A stretch of DNA of 35,160 bases, taken from an uncultured beta proteobacterium (GTDB lineage: Bacteria; Pseudomonadota; Gammaproteobacteria; Burkholderiales; Burkholderiaceae_B). Shown here piece after piece: positions 15,860 through 24,944 of this stretch; the first letter of the stretch is position 1; each line of letters opens with the position of its first letter. The notes beneath the pieces are model-generated. The model was not told where the DNA came from and ran no database searches. It saw nothing but the letters and a program-made list of their open reading frames with translations. Position numbers and translations under genes: made by a program. Where the stretch lies: positions 1 through 35,160 of the forward strand of contig CAIYWO010000416.1 in NCBI GenBank assembly GCA_903929925.1. Direction: 5' to 3'.

Positions 15860-16507
15860 ATGACTGAAATCTGGCTAGTACGGCACGGGGAAACACCTTG
15901 GAACGCTGAGCGGCGGGTACAGGGCTGGGAAGACATTGATTTGAACCAAACAGGCATTGACCAAGCGCTTGCGCTCGGGCGCCATATCAAGAAGCTCGGG
16001 CAAGCCGGTCAGCCCCTTGATGCGATCTACACAAGCGACCTGAAACGCGCGCATGCGACTGCGCAAACCGTTGCGACTGAGGTGAACTTACCACTCAACA
16101 TCCACCAAGGCGTGAGAGAACGGCACTTTGGCGTGTTGCAAGGACTGGTCTACGACGAGATGGATGCCCACGCACCAGAAGCCGCAGCAGTTTGGCGCTC
16201 GAGAGACCCAAACGCTGAACTGCCAGGCGGGGAATCGCTAGGCTTCTTCCATAACCGAGTTGTGAGTGCGATCGATGAAATCGCGGCACGTCATCTTGGC
16301 CAGCGCGTGATGGTCGTCAGTCACGGGGGTGCCATGGATATTATTTGGCGGCATGCAAACCAAGTCAGCCTGCAGGTACCGCGACAAGCCCCTCTTTTGA
16401 ATGCGAGTCTGAACCGACTCAAAGTTTCACCACAAGGATGGAGCGTCATTCGTTGGGGTGATGTGGATCATTTGGCTGACGGAACACAAAACGACGTCAC
16501 GCCCTAA
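15860..16507 (+). CDS. Histidine phosphatase family protein (phosphoglycerate mutase-like)
   Basis: This 215-residue protein belongs to the cofactor-independent-looking GpmB/CobC branch of the histidine phosphatase superfamily. The catalytic RHG lies at residues 8-10 in IWLVRHGETPWN. The conserved R and E are in RERHFGVLQG (about 86-95), and the second catalytic histidine is in VVSHGGAMD (about H155). Members remove phosphate from small molecules such as sugar phosphates or nucleotide-pathway intermediates. The substrate cannot be read from the sequence, and true glycolytic mutase activity is unlikely at this length. It follows tetR by 31 bases on the same strand and is convergent with the SDR gene. 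Confidence 0.88.
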   Translation: MTEIWLVRHGETPWNAERRVQGWEDIDLNQTGIDQALALGRHIKKLGQAGQPLDAIYTSDLKRAHATAQTVATEVNLPLNIHQGVRERHFGVLQGLVYDEMDAHAPEAAAVWRSRDPNAELPGGESLGFFHNRVVSAIDEIAARHLGQRVMVVSHGGAMDIIWRHANQVSLQVPRQAPLLNASLNRLKVSPQGWSVIRWGDVDHLADGTQNDVTP

Positions 16508-16521
16508 AGCAAGCCCGCAAA

Positions 16522-17283
16522 TCAACGCTCGGAACGGCGGGGTTTGCGTGGTGCATCGACGGCTAAGCGATCGTACAACCAGTTAGGCAATAACCGCATT
16601 ATTTTTGCAACGACGCCCATTTGCCAGGGAATCACGACATACGAGCGAGCGGAGGCAATCACCTTAGCAGCACGCACCGCAAAAGCGTCGGCCTCCATCA
16701 AGAACGGCATGGCATAAGGATTATGCTCCGTCATTTCGGTCTTGATATAGCCTGGCGCAATCGTCACCACATGCACACCGTGAGGTTTGAGTTCGAGCCT
16801 TAAGCTCTCGCAGTAGGTTGCCACAGCGGCTTTCGATGCGCTGTAGGCCCCCGCACCAGGCAATCCTCGCACGCCCGCCACACTGGCGATCCCCACCAGT
16901 GTCCCGGCCCGTCTAGCCTTCATCCCCGCAACAAAGGGCTCAAAACTTGATACGGTGGCATTCACGTTGGTTTGCATGATTGCGCTAAAGACCGAGAAAT
17001 CATCCTCACACTCTGTCAAGGTGCCGGCACTAATGCCTGCACTGGCGATCACCGTGTCGACAAAACCAACTTTTGCTTGAAAATGATGCGCAGCCGCGTG
17101 TAACGCATCCCGATCACAGACATCGACGGCATACACGTAGTGCTCGCCGGGTAAGGAGGCGACCAAACTGTGCAGACGATCGGCACGGCGTGCCAACAAA
17201 CCAAGCGTCTGGCCCTGCGCGGCATAGTGCCGCGCCAGCGCAGCGCCTAGCCCGCTACTTGCACCTGTGATGAAAACTGGCAT
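16522..17283 (-). CDS. Short-chain dehydrogenase/reductase (SDR)
   Basis: This 253-residue classical SDR has the nucleotide-binding TGASSGLG (6-13), followed by an ARR that suggests NADPH preference. It has the ASAG variant of the NAG motif (about 80-83), catalytic Ser in GIASVAG (about 134), and YSASK with Tyr147 and Lys151. The C-terminus ends in a short, very basic tail. Substrate is unknown; SDRs of this type reduce or oxidise acyl, steroid or other carbonyls. It starts 3 bases after the CaiB-type gene and so is probably the fourth gene of the carA-carB transcript. Confidence 0.9.
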   Translation of the reverse strand: MPVFITGASSGLGAALARHYAAQGQTLGLLARRADRLHSLVASLPGEHYVYAVDVCDRDALHAAAHHFQAKVGFVDTVIASAGISAGTLTECEDDFSVFSAIMQTNVNATVSSFEPFVAGMKARRAGTLVGIASVAGVRGLPGAGAYSASKAAVATYCESLRLELKPHGVHVVTIAPGYIKTEMTEHNPYAMPFLMEADAFAVRAAKVIASARSYVVIPWQMGVVAKIMRLLPNWLYDRLAVDAPRKPRRSER

Positions 17284-17286
17284 GGC

Positions 17287-18486
17287 TTAGGCTGCGTCAG
17301 ACGCGGTGCCAGCTTGCTTGACGATGCCGGCAGAAATCAGTTGATCGATCTCAGCTTTGCCCAGACCAAACTCCGTCAGCACCTCAATGGAGTGCTCGCC
17401 AATACGCGGGGAACTTTGCGCCTTGCGGTGGTAGGGATGCGATGGCAGCCCCATGTAGGGCAGCGTGCCCACACCTGCCTGCTCTAGTTCTTGGAACATC
17501 TTGAGATGCAAGGCTTGCGGATGCGTCATGACCCCAGTGTAATCACGCACGGCGGCGTGCAATACATCGTGTTCTTGAAACAAGGCGGTCCAGTGCGCAG
17601 TGGGCTTGAGTTTTAACTGCGCATTCATATCTGCGTGGAGTCGCGCACGGTTATCGAAGCGTATGGCGTTATCTAAATAACGTGCATCCGTGATCCACTC
17701 AGGTCGCGCCATCGCACGGCAGATATTGTGAAAGTGATCGGTGTTGACGGTCACGACAGAGATTTTCCCATCGGACGTATCGAACACACCATTTGGCGCA
17801 CTCACCGCACCAAAGGGCCTTTTACCAGCCATCGCTTGTTCAAGAAAACACATTCCTTGAAACGATGCGCACGCTTCAAACAGGCTCACTTGCACGTGGG
17901 CGCCACGCTTACGTGCCAAACGCTGATACAGTGCGGTCGCAGCACCTTGAGACGCATATAAACCAGTCATCACATCAACAGCAAGTATGCCCACACGTCG
18001 GGGCATCCCCGACTCGTCCTGATTCGAGAACATCAAACCGCTATCGGCTTGCATGACAGAGTCCGTTGCGGGCGCGTCGGCGTACGGACCATCCGGTCCG
18101 TAGCCACTGATCGACACATAGACAAGATCGGGCTTTTCGCGCGACAACTCGTCGTAGCCCACGCCAAGGCGCTCTGCCACCCCAGGACGAAAGTTTTGTA
18201 CAACGACATCAGCCTGTGAAGCTAAGCCACGCAGAATTTTTTTTCCTGCGTCTGTGCGGGCATCTAGCGCCAACGCCTGCTTACCCGCGTTGTATTGAAT
18301 CGCAAGCGCATTGTGATCGCCCTTCCTGACACCCACGAAACGAATCCAGTCACCAGCAGGTGGCTCAACCTTTAGAACATGTGCGCCCTGCTGCCACAAG
18401 ACATGCGCGCAATAAGGACCTGCAATCCCTTGGGATATATCCAGGACCCGGAGGCCTGCGTAGGGAAGCTCGGCGTCGGCGATCAT
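17287..18486 (-). CDS. CaiB/BaiF-type (class III) CoA-transferase
   Basis: Class III CoA-transferases swap CoA between acyl groups through an aspartyl anhydride intermediate. The 399-residue protein opens with the family pattern GLRVLDISQGIAGPYCAHVL and the CoA-binding KVEPPAGDWIR. It shows VVQNFRPGVAERLGVGYDEL, then YVSISGYGPDGPYADAPATD. The likely catalytic Asp is in LAVDVMTGLYASQGA (near residue 170). The substrate cannot be predicted. Its ATG overlaps the carB stop (ATGA), and the SDR gene follows after 3 bases. Both are therefore probably translated with the carbamoyl-phosphate synthetase genes, though no metabolic link is obvious. Confidence 0.93.
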   Translation of the reverse strand: MIADAELPYAGLRVLDISQGIAGPYCAHVLWQQGAHVLKVEPPAGDWIRFVGVRKGDHNALAIQYNAGKQALALDARTDAGKKILRGLASQADVVVQNFRPGVAERLGVGYDELSREKPDLVYVSISGYGPDGPYADAPATDSVMQADSGLMFSNQDESGMPRRVGILAVDVMTGLYASQGAATALYQRLARKRGAHVQVSLFEACASFQGMCFLEQAMAGKRPFGAVSAPNGVFDTSDGKISVVTVNTDHFHNICRAMARPEWITDARYLDNAIRFDNRARLHADMNAQLKLKPTAHWTALFQEHDVLHAAVRDYTGVMTHPQALHLKMFQELEQAGVGTLPYMGLPSHPYHRKAQSSPRIGEHSIEVLTEFGLGKAEIDQLISAGIVKQAGTASDAA

Positions 18487-21400
18487 AATGAACGGTGCAA
18501 GTCCTGTAACGCGTAAACCTTGATGCCATTGCCTTCACGCAAATACTGCATACCTTCCACCGCAGCCCAGGCACCAGCAATCGTCGTGTAGTACGTCACA
18601 CGCGCAGCAAGTGCCTGCGTACGAATTGCACGTGAATCCGTAATGGCATTACGACGCTCTTCGACGGTGTTGATGACCAAAGACACTTCACCGTTCTTGA
18701 GCATATCAACAATGTGCGGACGTCCCTCGGCGACCTTGTTGACCACAGCGACAGGGATACCTGCATCCTTGATCGCTGCTGCAGTGCCACGCGTGGCTAC
18801 AATTTTGAAACCTAAGGAATGTAAGCCGCGTGCGACTTCTACCGCCTTGGGCTTGTCCTGATTTTTCACGCTTAAGAACACTGTGCCAGACGTTGGCAAA
18901 TTAACGCTTGCAGCCATTTGCGATTTCACAAACGCTTCACCAAACGTCACACCAACACCCATCACCTCGCCGGTAGACTTCATCTCAGGGCCGAGAATCG
19001 TGTCAACACCAGGGAACTTAACAAAGGGGAACACCGCCTCTTTCACCGAGAAATAGTGCGGTACGACTTCCTTTGTCACACCTTGGGCTGCCAAAGTTTG
19101 GCCCGCCATCACGCGCGCTGCGATCTTGGCAAGCTGCAGGCCAGTCGCCTTCGATACGAAGGGAACTGTGCGCGAGGCACGAGGATTCACCTCAAGCACG
19201 TAGACATCACCCTTCTGCACGGCAAACTGCACGTTCATCAAGCCGGATACGTTCAGCGCGCGCGCCATCAAAGCCGTCTGCCGCTTGATCTCAGCCGTCA
19301 TCTCGGCGGACAACGAGAAAGGCGGCAAGGAGCAAGCCGAATCACCAGAGTGAACACCTGCCTGCTCGATGTGCTCCATCACACCGCCAATAAACACTTG
19401 CTGGCCGTCGCACAGGCAATCTACATCGATTTCAATGGCGTCATTCAAGAAGCGATCTAACAATACTGGCGAATCGTTACTGACTTTAACGGCCTCTCGC
19501 ATGTAGCGCTCGAGGTCAGTCTGTTCATGCACAATCTCCATCGCACGCCCACCAAGCACATAGCTTGGGCGCACAACGAGGGGGTAGCCAATCTCTTGTG
19601 CGTGATTGAGTGCTTCGCTTTCGGTACGCGCAGTCCGATTGGGGGGCTGGCGCAAATTCAGCTTATGCAGGAGCTTCTGGAAACGCTCGCGATCTTCGGC
19701 CACATCGATCGACTCAGGACTTGTCCCAATGATCGGCGCACCGTTGGCTTCTAAGGCGCGGGCCAGTTTCAAAGGCGTCTGTCCACCGTACTGCACGATG
19801 ATGCCGACAGGCTTCTCTTTGTGAACGATTTCTAAAACATCTTCAAGCGTCAAAGGCTCAAAATACAGCCGGTCTGACGTGTCGTAATCTGTCGAGACGG
19901 TCTCAGGGTTGCAATTGACCATGATGGTTTCGTAGCCATCTTCGCGCAGGGCCAAGGCAGCATGCACGCAGCAATAGTCAAATTCGATCCCTTGACCAAT
20001 CCGGTTGGGGCCGCCACCTAACACCATGATCTTTTTACGATCAGTCGGCGCGGCTTCGCACTCTTCTTCGTAGGTGGAATACAAGTACGCTGTATTCGTT
20101 GCGAACTCGGCTGCGCAAGTGTCAACCCGTTTGTACACGGGGCGAACATTAAGTTGGTGGCGCAGTTTGCGCACCTCAGCCTCAACCGTATCGAGCAAAA
20201 AGGCCAGCCTGCGATCAGAGAAACCACGTCGCTTGAGTTGCAACAGGGTTGCTGCATCAACATCGCCGAGCGTGCGTTGCTCGAGCGCCAATTCGATATC
20301 GACAATTTCTTTAATCTGCGACAAAAACCATGGATCAATATGCGTCAACTGATGCACTTCGTCCAGCGAAAAACCTTGTGCAAACGCATCACCCACGTAC
20401 CAGATACGCTCAGGTCCTGGCTCGCCAAGTTCGATTTGAATTTTTTCGCGATCGGTCGTCTTTTGGTTCAAACCATCGACACCGACCTCAAGGCCGCGGA
20501 GTGCCTTTTGAAAGGACTCTTGGAAAGTCCGTCCAATCGCCATCACCTCACCCACAGACTTCATCTGCGTAGTCAGTCGTGCATCGGCTGTCGGGAACTT
20601 CTCAAAAGCGAAACGAGGGACCTTTGTCACGACGTAATCGATCGTGGGTTCGAAGGACGCGGGTGTTGCGCCTCCGGTAATTTCGTTTTTCAACTCATCA
20701 AGCGTGTAGCCAACCGCCAAGCGGGCCGCGACTTTTGCGATCGGAAAACCGGTCGCCTTCGAGGCCAGCGCGGATGAACGCGATACGCGCGGGTTCATTT
20801 CAATCACAATCATCCGGCCGTTGTCCGGGTTGAGTGCGAACTGCACGTTAGAACCACCTGTATCGACCCCGATCTCGCGCAAGACTGCGATCGAGGCATT
20901 ACGCATGATTTGATATTCTTTATCAGTCAGCGTCTGCGCGGGCGCAACGGTGATGGAGTCACCGGTGTGCACACCCATCGGATCGAGGTTTTCGATCGAA
21001 CACACAATAATGCAATTGTCCGCGCTGTCGCGCACAACTTCCATTTCAAATTCTTTCCAGCCGAGCAACGACTCTTCGATCAGCAGCTCGCTGGTCGGTG
21101 ATGCCTCAAGGCCTCGACGGCAAATCGTCTCGAACTCTTCGGCGTTGTAGGCAATCCCGCCGCCACTACCACCGAGCGTAAAGCTCGGACGAATCACCGC
21201 AGGAAAGCCCGATGTACCAATTTCTACAGCGATACGCTTCTGGACTTCCCATGCCTCTTCCAGCGTATGCGCCACGCCAGATTTCGCTGACTCTAGACCA
21301 ATGGCTGTCATCGCCACTTTGAATTTTTGACGATCTTCGGCTTTCTCGATGGCATGCGCATTCGCGCCGATCAGTTCAACGCCAAACTTTTTGAGGACAC

Positions 21401-21716
21401 CGTGCTTGTCCAGATCTAACGCGCAATTCAGGGCCGTCTGACCACCCATCGTGGGCAGCACCGCATCAGGACGCTCTTTCTCAATGATTTTTTCTACAAC
21501 TTGCCAAGTAATGGGCTCGATGTAGGTGACATCCGCAGTTTCTGGATCAGTCATGATCGTCGCGGGATTGCTGTTCACCAGAATGGTTCGATACCCTTCG
21601 GCCTTCAGGGCTTTGCAAGCCTGCGCACCGGAATAATCGAACTCGCAAGCCTGACCAATAATGATCGGACCGGCGCCAATGATGAGGATACTTTTTAGGT
21701 CAGTACGTTTGGGCAT
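18483..21716 (-). CDS. carB: Carbamoyl-phosphate synthase large subunit
   Basis: CarB uses ammonia delivered by CarA, bicarbonate and two ATP to make carbamoyl phosphate for pyrimidine and arginine synthesis. The 1077-residue length is standard. It has two homologous ATP-grasp halves, each beginning with a nucleotide-binding GAGP/GGGPNRIGQ segment (SILIIGAGPIIIGQ near 10 and IMVLGGGPNRIGQGIEFD near 565). A C-terminal MGS-like allosteric domain contains LHSLGFKIVATRGTAAAI. Each half carries the signature EMNPRVSRSSALASKATG or EVNPRASRTVPFVSKATG. It starts 9 bases after carA and overlaps the CoA-transferase gene by 4 bases. Confidence 0.98.
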   Translation of the reverse strand: MPKRTDLKSILIIGAGPIIIGQACEFDYSGAQACKALKAEGYRTILVNSNPATIMTDPETADVTYIEPITWQVVEKIIEKERPDAVLPTMGGQTALNCALDLDKHGVLKKFGVELIGANAHAIEKAEDRQKFKVAMTAIGLESAKSGVAHTLEEAWEVQKRIAVEIGTSGFPAVIRPSFTLGGSGGGIAYNAEEFETICRRGLEASPTSELLIEESLLGWKEFEMEVVRDSADNCIIVCSIENLDPMGVHTGDSITVAPAQTLTDKEYQIMRNASIAVLREIGVDTGGSNVQFALNPDNGRMIVIEMNPRVSRSSALASKATGFPIAKVAARLAVGYTLDELKNEITGGATPASFEPTIDYVVTKVPRFAFEKFPTADARLTTQMKSVGEVMAIGRTFQESFQKALRGLEVGVDGLNQKTTDREKIQIELGEPGPERIWYVGDAFAQGFSLDEVHQLTHIDPWFLSQIKEIVDIELALEQRTLGDVDAATLLQLKRRGFSDRRLAFLLDTVEAEVRKLRHQLNVRPVYKRVDTCAAEFATNTAYLYSTYEEECEAAPTDRKKIMVLGGGPNRIGQGIEFDYCCVHAALALREDGYETIMVNCNPETVSTDYDTSDRLYFEPLTLEDVLEIVHKEKPVGIIVQYGGQTPLKLARALEANGAPIIGTSPESIDVAEDRERFQKLLHKLNLRQPPNRTARTESEALNHAQEIGYPLVVRPSYVLGGRAMEIVHEQTDLERYMREAVKVSNDSPVLLDRFLNDAIEIDVDCLCDGQQVFIGGVMEHIEQAGVHSGDSACSLPPFSLSAEMTAEIKRQTALMARALNVSGLMNVQFAVQKGDVYVLEVNPRASRTVPFVSKATGLQLAKIAARVMAGQTLAAQGVTKEVVPHYFSVKEAVFPFVKFPGVDTILGPEMKSTGEVMGVGVTFGEAFVKSQMAASVNLPTSGTVFLSVKNQDKPKAVEVARGLHSLGFKIVATRGTAAAIKDAGIPVAVVNKVAEGRPHIVDMLKNGEVSLVINTVEERRNAITDSRAIRTQALAARVTYYTTIAGAWAAVEGMQYLREGNGIKVYALQDLHRSL

Positions 21717-21725
21717 GGTGACTCT

Positions 21726-22847
21726 TTATTTTTTACTAGCCATCAGGCTCATGAATTTGTCGAACAGAACAACGATGTCGTGCGGTCCAGGGCTAGCTTC
21801 TGGGTGACCTTGAAAACAAAATGCTGGACGGTCGGTCAGTTCAAAGCCCTGCAAGGTGCCATCAAAAAGGGATACGTGCGTGACACGTGCGTTTTTGGGA
21901 AGCGTCTTTGCATCGACTGCAAAACCGTGGTTTTGCGCGGTGATGAATACACGACCTGTTGCAACGTCTTGCACCGGATGATTCGAGCCATGGTGACCGG
22001 TTTTCATCTTGACCGTTTTTGCACCGAGCGCCAAGCCCATGATCTGGTGACCCAGGCAAATACCGAATAAAGGCAACTTACGCTCGAGGAAGACCTTTGC
22101 CGCTGTAATCGCGTAATCGCAGGGATCAGGATCCCCAGGACCGTTCGATAAGAACACACCATCGGGATTCAGTTTCAACACATCGTCTGCGGTGCTTTGC
22201 GCTGGCACCACCGTAATGCGACAGCCACGCTCGGTCAACAGTCGGAGAATGTTTGACTTCACACCAAAGTCGTAAGCAACAACGTGCGGGGTTTTGCTGT
22301 CTGTTTTGCCATAGCCCTGTCCTAGAGTCCAGGTGCTTTCAGTCCAGGTGGACGCGGCGGTCGATGAAACTACTTTGGCAAGGTCTTGGCCGGACATACC
22401 AGGAAATTTCGCAGCCAGCTCCAGCGCGCGCTTGGCATCATCACCGACCAAAATACATCCGCCTTGCGCACCACCCTCACGCAAAATACGCGTCAACTTG
22501 CGCGTGTCGATCTCGGCAATCGCGACAATGCCTTGGGACTTCAAATAATCTGGCAAAGATTGTGTCGAACGGAAGTTCGAGAGAAGCTGCGGACAGTTAC
22601 GCACGATCAGACCCGCCGCATGCACCTTGCTCGACTCAACGTCCTCGGGATTGATCCCGGTATTACCAATGTGGGGATAGGTCAGCGTGACGATCTGACC
22701 GCTGTAACTTGGATCAGTAAGGATTTCTTGGTATCCGGTCATCGCCGTGTTGAACACAACCTCAGCGACGGTGTGACCCTCAGCACCGATCGACACTCCC
22801 TGAAAGACGGTTCCGTCCGCGAGCGCTAAAATGGCCGGAGAGCGCAA
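21726..22847 (-). CDS. carA: Carbamoyl-phosphate synthase small subunit (glutaminase), probable UUG start
   Basis: CarA hydrolyses glutamine and channels the ammonia to CarB. The class I amidotransferase domain shows LFGICLGHQIMGLALG with the nucleophilic cysteine, and FQGHPEASPGPHD with the His-Glu pair. The frame is open back to an ATG at 23096, but that would overlap tal by about 97 bases and add a meaningless 83-residue leader. No other in-frame ATG precedes the conserved domain. I chose the TTG at 22847. From it, the protein (373 residues) places its first residue exactly where E. coli CarA begins relative to LADGT/LEDGT, and E. coli carA itself starts with UUG. GAGAG lies 7 bases upstream. 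The exact start remains an inference. Confidence 0.93.
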   Translation of the reverse strand: MRSPAILALADGTVFQGVSIGAEGHTVAEVVFNTAMTGYQEILTDPSYSGQIVTLTYPHIGNTGINPEDVESSKVHAAGLIVRNCPQLLSNFRSTQSLPDYLKSQGIVAIAEIDTRKLTRILREGGAQGGCILVGDDAKRALELAAKFPGMSGQDLAKVVSSTAASTWTESTWTLGQGYGKTDSKTPHVVAYDFGVKSNILRLLTERGCRITVVPAQSTADDVLKLNPDGVFLSNGPGDPDPCDYAITAAKVFLERKLPLFGICLGHQIMGLALGAKTVKMKTGHHGSNHPVQDVATGRVFITAQNHGFAVDAKTLPKNARVTHVSLFDGTLQGFELTDRPAFCFQGHPEASPGPHDIVVLFDKFMSLMASKK

Positions 22848-22999
22848 AGAAACGCTCTCATTCGAAGTATTGGGCTTAGAAGCGGCGTGCCTAGAAGCGA
22901 TGTGCTTAGCATTCTTTAGCTCTATTTCTTGGAATATATTTGGCAGCACAATCAACCCCGGCGTCAAAATCAGTAAGCAAACCTTGGAAGTATAACCCG

Positions 23000-23953
23000 A
23001 TGGCAAGCCTTCTCGAATCCCTAAGATCCCAAACCACCGTAGTCGCCGATACAGGCGACTTTGAAGGCATGCGGCGCTATCAGCCCACGGATGCAACGAC
23101 CAACCCGTCCTTGATCCTCAAAGCCGTACAACAAGACGCATACAAGCCCATGCTTGAGCGCTGTGTGCGTGCCAATTCAGGCGCTAGCACCCCCGACCTA
23201 GTCGACCACCTCCTGGTGGCCTTTGGGACAGAAATTCTCAACATCGTGCCAGGACGAGTCTCGACTGAAGTCGATGCACGACTGTCTTTCGACACGCGCA
23301 GCACGGTTGAACGTGCTCGCCGCCTCATTGCGCTGTATGAAAAAGCAGGCTTTGAGCGCGCGCGTATCTTGATCAAAATCGCTGCGACTTACGAAGGCAT
23401 ACAAGCTGCTCGGGTTCTGCAGGCCGAGGGCATCCGATGCAATCTCACCTTGCTGTTCTCTCTCGTTCAAGCCGTTGAGTGCGCGGATGCAAATGTGCAG
23501 CTGATCTCGCCCTTTGTTGGTCGCATCTATGACTGGCATAAGAAACAACAAGGATCGGCCTGGGACGAGGCCGCCAATAGCGGCGTGAACGATCCGGGTG
23601 TGCTGTCCGTATCTCGCATTTATAGCTACTACAAAAATTTTGAGATTTCCACGGAAATCATGGGGGCAAGCTTTAGAAATACAGGCCAAATTCTGGCGCT
23701 CGCAGGGTGTGATCTGCTCACGATCAGTCCAGAATTACTTGCCAGTCTATCCGCCGATCAAGGCAGCGTTGCCTCGCGCTTGAACGCGGAGTTCGCACGA
23801 GCGAACCCGCCCAAGCGCCTGCCCGCAGGCGAACAGGCTTTCCGCTTCTTACTGAACGAAGACGCGATGGCGACTGAGAAACTTTCGGAAGGCATCCGCG
23901 CGTTTGTGGCCGATGCACGCAAACTAGATGGCTTGATTGAAGCGCAGCGTTGA
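23000..23953 (+). CDS. tal: Transaldolase (TalB type)
   Basis: Transaldolase transfers a dihydroxyacetone unit in the non-oxidative pentose phosphate pathway. The start at 23000 (MASLLESLRSQTTVVADTG) gives 317 residues, the length of E. coli TalB, and is preceded by GGAAG at 9 bases; a longer frame is open 20 codons upstream. The Schiff-base lysine is in ILIKIAATYEG (K126 by count). The conserved DATTNPSLILKA and NLTLLFSLVQA stretches are also clear. It is divergent from carA, so the regulatory DNA for both lies in about 150 bases, and it is convergent with recR. Confidence 0.96.
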   Translation: MASLLESLRSQTTVVADTGDFEGMRRYQPTDATTNPSLILKAVQQDAYKPMLERCVRANSGASTPDLVDHLLVAFGTEILNIVPGRVSTEVDARLSFDTRSTVERARRLIALYEKAGFERARILIKIAATYEGIQAARVLQAEGIRCNLTLLFSLVQAVECADANVQLISPFVGRIYDWHKKQQGSAWDEAANSGVNDPGVLSVSRIYSYYKNFEISTEIMGASFRNTGQILALAGCDLLTISPELLASLSADQGSVASRLNAEFARANPPKRLPAGEQAFRFLLNEDAMATEKLSEGIRAFVADARKLDGLIEAQR

Positions 23954-23963
23954 TCTCATTGAA

Positions 23964-23982
23964 CCCACCTAATTTAGGTGGG
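23964..23982. terminator. Hairpin between convergent tal and recR
   Basis: CCCACCTAA (23964-23972) and TTAGGTGGG (23974-23982) are perfect inverted repeats separated by one base, and the second arm includes the recR stop codon. A folded form with 7 bp and a 5-base loop is plausible. No strong U tract follows on either strand, so it may be a weak two-way terminator. Confidence 0.5.
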
Positions 23983-24582
23983 CTTGCGCTCCATGAGTGC
24001 CCAGGCGACAGTCCCTGCGTCGACGTATTCGATTTCACTGCCCGCAGGGACACCACGGGCCAATCTCGTTACCTTGATGCTGCGCGTGCGTAACGCCTCG
24101 GACAGATAGTGCGCGGTTGTTTCACCCTCGGCTGTGAAGTTCGTCGCCAAGATGACTTCCTGCACAACACCATCGGCCGCACGCTCTAGAACACGATCAA
24201 AATCAAGCTCGTCGGGGCCGGTACCCTCAAGCGGCGCTAAGCGTCCCATCAGGACGTAATAAAGCCCGGTGTAGCCGTGTGTCGCTTCGATTGAGTTTTG
24301 ATCTGCTGGGGTCTCGACAATACAAAGCAAGGTCTTGTCGCGCTCGGGGTGCAAACAGGTCGCACAGACCGGGACTTCAGTAAAACCGTTGCACTGCTCG
24401 CAATGCTGCAGTCGCTCTACGGCATTGGTCAACGCCTGACCAAGTTGTTGGGCCGCCTGCAAATCATGTTGCAGCAAATGGTAGGCCATGCGTCGCGCAG
24501 TACGCACCCCAACGCCAGGCAGACGCTTTAAAGCTTCGACCAGGGCCAATAACGGCTGCGGCTCTGACGTAGAGTTTTCCAT
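23974..24582 (-). CDS. recR: Recombination protein RecR
   Basis: RecR works with RecF/RecO in loading RecA onto gapped DNA. The 202-residue protein has the family length. It has a helix-hairpin-helix near the N-terminus (LKRLPGVGVRTARRMAYHLL), then a four-cysteine zinc finger (C61, C64, C73, C76 in CEQCNGF and CATC). A Toprim domain follows with CIVETPADQNSIEAT and YYVLMGRLAPLEG. It is the last gene of dnaX-ybaB-recR, starting 9 bases after ybaB. Confidence 0.97.
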   Translation of the reverse strand: MENSTSEPQPLLALVEALKRLPGVGVRTARRMAYHLLQHDLQAAQQLGQALTNAVERLQHCEQCNGFTEVPVCATCLHPERDKTLLCIVETPADQNSIEATHGYTGLYYVLMGRLAPLEGTGPDELDFDRVLERAADGVVQEVILATNFTAEGETTAHYLSEALRTRSIKVTRLARGVPAGSEIEYVDAGTVAWALMERKPT

Positions 24583-24591
24583 GAAATGAAT

Positions 24592-24918
24592 TTAGAAAGG
24601 CAACTTCATTCCGGGTGGCAACGGCATACCCGCTGTGACAGCAGCCATTTTTTCAGAGGAGGTGGCCTCCGCTTTGCGCAAGGCATCGTTAAACGCAGCC
24701 GCGACCAAGTCTTCGAGCATGTCTTTGTCATCGGCTAACAGGCTTGGATCAATCACAACGCGCTTAACGTCGTGCCGGCATGTCATCGTGACTTTCACCA
24801 ATCCACCACCCGAAGCACCCTCAACCTGTATATCTGCTAGCGCATCCTGCGCCTTCTTCATATTTTCTTGCATCTGCTGTGCTTGGCGCATCAGACCGGC
24901 AATCTGCCCTTTCATCAT
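24592..24918 (-). CDS. ybaB: YbaB/EbfC-family nucleoid-associated protein
   Basis: This small DNA-binding protein forms dimers that coat or bend the chromosome; its cellular role is not settled. The 108-residue length and sequence fit: a Met/Gln-rich N-terminal helix (MRQAQQMQENMKKAQDALADI), the central strand pattern GGGLVKVTMTCRHDVKRVVIDPSLL, then an acidic helix and a glycine-rich end PPGMKLPF. Two consecutive ATG codons open the frame; AGGAA lies 8 bases before the first. It sits in the conserved dnaX-ybaB-recR order, 26 bases after dnaX. Confidence 0.95.
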   Translation of the reverse strand: MMKGQIAGLMRQAQQMQENMKKAQDALADIQVEGASGGGLVKVTMTCRHDVKRVVIDPSLLADDKDMLEDLVAAAFNDALRKAEATSSEKMAAVTAGMPLPPGMKLPF

Positions 24919-24944
24919 GATAGAGATTCCTAAATACGATTAAT

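Noticed and set aside
15860..16507. Naming the histidine phosphatase gpmB or cobC
   Set aside because: RHG motifs identify the superfamily only; nothing in the neighbours indicates glycolysis or cobalamin synthesis.
20154..20777. 207-codon frame antisense to carB
   Set aside because: It lies wholly inside the strongly supported carB gene, has no recognisable domain and looks like a shadow of codon bias.
22940..23000. Start of transaldolase at the upstream ATG 22940
   Set aside because: The extra 20 residues are not part of the family; the ATG at 23000 has GGAAG at good spacing and gives the standard 317 residues.
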